A program made the position numbers and the translations under genes. A stretch of 34,050 nt of DNA from an uncultured Rickettsiales bacterium. GTDB taxonomy: Bacteria > Pseudomonadota > Alphaproteobacteria > Rickettsiales > Deianiraeaceae. This document shows positions 33,512-34,050 of this stretch, piece after piece (within the stretch, counting starts at the first letter, position 1; the number at the start of each line of letters is the position of its first letter). The stretch covers positions 1 to 34,050 of the forward strand of contig CAMKKS010000004.1 in NCBI GenBank assembly GCA_946413485.1. Reading direction: 5' to 3'. The notes beneath the pieces were generated by a model. It searched no databases and was not told the origin of the DNA. It worked only from the letters and a program-made list of their open reading frames with translations.

Positions 33512-34050
33512 ATGAATGAATTAGAAAATTTTCTTAAAGAATCACTACTACTCCAAAATGATTTAGGAGTAAATAATATTTTTGATTTTACAACTGGAAA
33601 TAATTTTTCTAAAAATAATAACACGCAACAGAAAAAAATAGAAACTACTAACAAAATACCACAGATTGATAATAATAAACAACAAATTAAATCATCGACG
33701 AATGATGTATTGCTAAATATCAATGATTTTGATGCACTGGTTGAAGAAATTAAAAAAATCAAAAACTGCGATTTAAAATTATATGCAAAAAATGATGTAA
33801 TTTACGATGGTTGCAAAAAAGCTGAAATTATGTTAATAGGTGAGGCTCCTGGTGAAAAAGAAGACATCGAAGGTAAGCCATTTTGTGGACAAAGTGGTAA
33901 ATTATTACGCAGTGCGCTAGAATATATTAATTTAAACAATAATAATTTATTAATTACAAATACTATATATTGGAGACCGCCAGAAAATAGAAACCCAACT
34001 GAAGAAGAATTACAAATAAAAATCAATAAATATTTTGATAAATTAGAACA
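33512..34050 (+). CDS. uracil-DNA glycosylase, family 4 type, partial (cut by window end)
   Basis: A DNA-repair enzyme that removes uracil. The visible 179 residues begin at ATG 33512 with MNELENFLKESLLLQNDLGV, an N-terminal extension as found in alphaproteobacterial members, then ~50 Asn/Lys-rich residues. The catalytic core starts at NCDLKLYAKNDVIYDG (the Cys of the Fe-S site), then IMLIGEAPGEKEDIEGKPFCG (motif 1), and LITNTIYWRPPENRNPTEEE. The gene is open to the window edge, so the C-terminal half with the remaining Fe-S cysteines and motif 2 is not visible. It lies 57 bases after ftsZ on the same strand. Confidence 0.9.
   Translation, partial: MNELENFLKESLLLQNDLGVNNIFDFTTGNNFSKNNNTQQKKIETTNKIPQIDNNKQQIKSSTNDVLLNINDFDALVEEIKKIKNCDLKLYAKNDVIYDGCKKAEIMLIGEAPGEKEDIEGKPFCGQSGKLLRSALEYINLNNNNLLITNTIYWRPPENRNPTEEELQIKINKYFDKLE

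Overview
The window is a very AT-rich, tightly packed bacterial sequence. It encodes a Gram-negative cell: the KDO/LPS gene kdsB, a BamB-like outer-membrane assembly lipoprotein and a beta-barrel protein. The form of the uracil-DNA glycosylase, the DUF2793-like domain in the tail-fibre gene, the scattered type IV secretion (T4SS) genes and the heavily Asn/Lys-biased proteins fit a genome-reduced, host-associated alphaproteobacterium of the Rickettsiales/Holosporales kind. That placement is inference; no rRNA is present to confirm it. There is no integrase, transposase, insertion sequence or CRISPR array. After adding rpmH and rpmG, no gene-free stretch exceeds 300 bases.

Layout. 26-2252 (-): pheS followed by a bamB-like gene. 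2365-5739 (+): a drug/metabolite transporter, a biotin-protein ligase with an altered active-site loop, and an orphan phage-type tail-fibre gene. 5755-8405 (-): an Mrp/NADH-dehydrogenase-type antiporter subunit, kdsB and a VirB2-like pilin. 8501-8896 (+): an A-type Fe-S carrier. 8893-11317 (-): rpmG, rmuC, rpmH, secE and nusG. 11416-12690 (+): secY. 12704-18362 (-): two small membrane-anchored disordered proteins, a giant VirB6-like T4SS protein and dprA, apparently one operon. 18483-20390 (+): dnaK with a strong hairpin after it. 20582-21401: two tRNA-Thr genes facing each other around an overlapping pair of small membrane/lipoprotein genes that resemble phage spanins. 21471-23957 (-): rpsA and a beta-barrel protein with its own terminator. 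24076-26478 (-): an 800-residue protein with a eukaryotic-type ubiquitin-specific protease (USP) core. 26573-28261 (-): groEL without groES. 28391-34050 (+): a MORN-repeat membrane protein, a shortened pyruvate kinase, ftsA, ftsZ and a uracil-DNA glycosylase cut by the window end.

How the parts fit. Most genes are housekeeping (translation, Sec export, chaperones, division, envelope). Around them lies an accessory layer. It comprises T4SS parts (pilin and VirB6), proteins built like host-directed effectors (the USP-like and MORN proteins) and two leftovers of phage machinery (tail fibre and spanin-like pair). The strongest finding is the USP-like protein: it has the Asn-Cys box, the His box and the third catalytic acid, plus a long disordered region and a C-terminal membrane anchor. 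Translation starts mostly lack Shine-Dalgarno motifs and often follow U-rich tracts.
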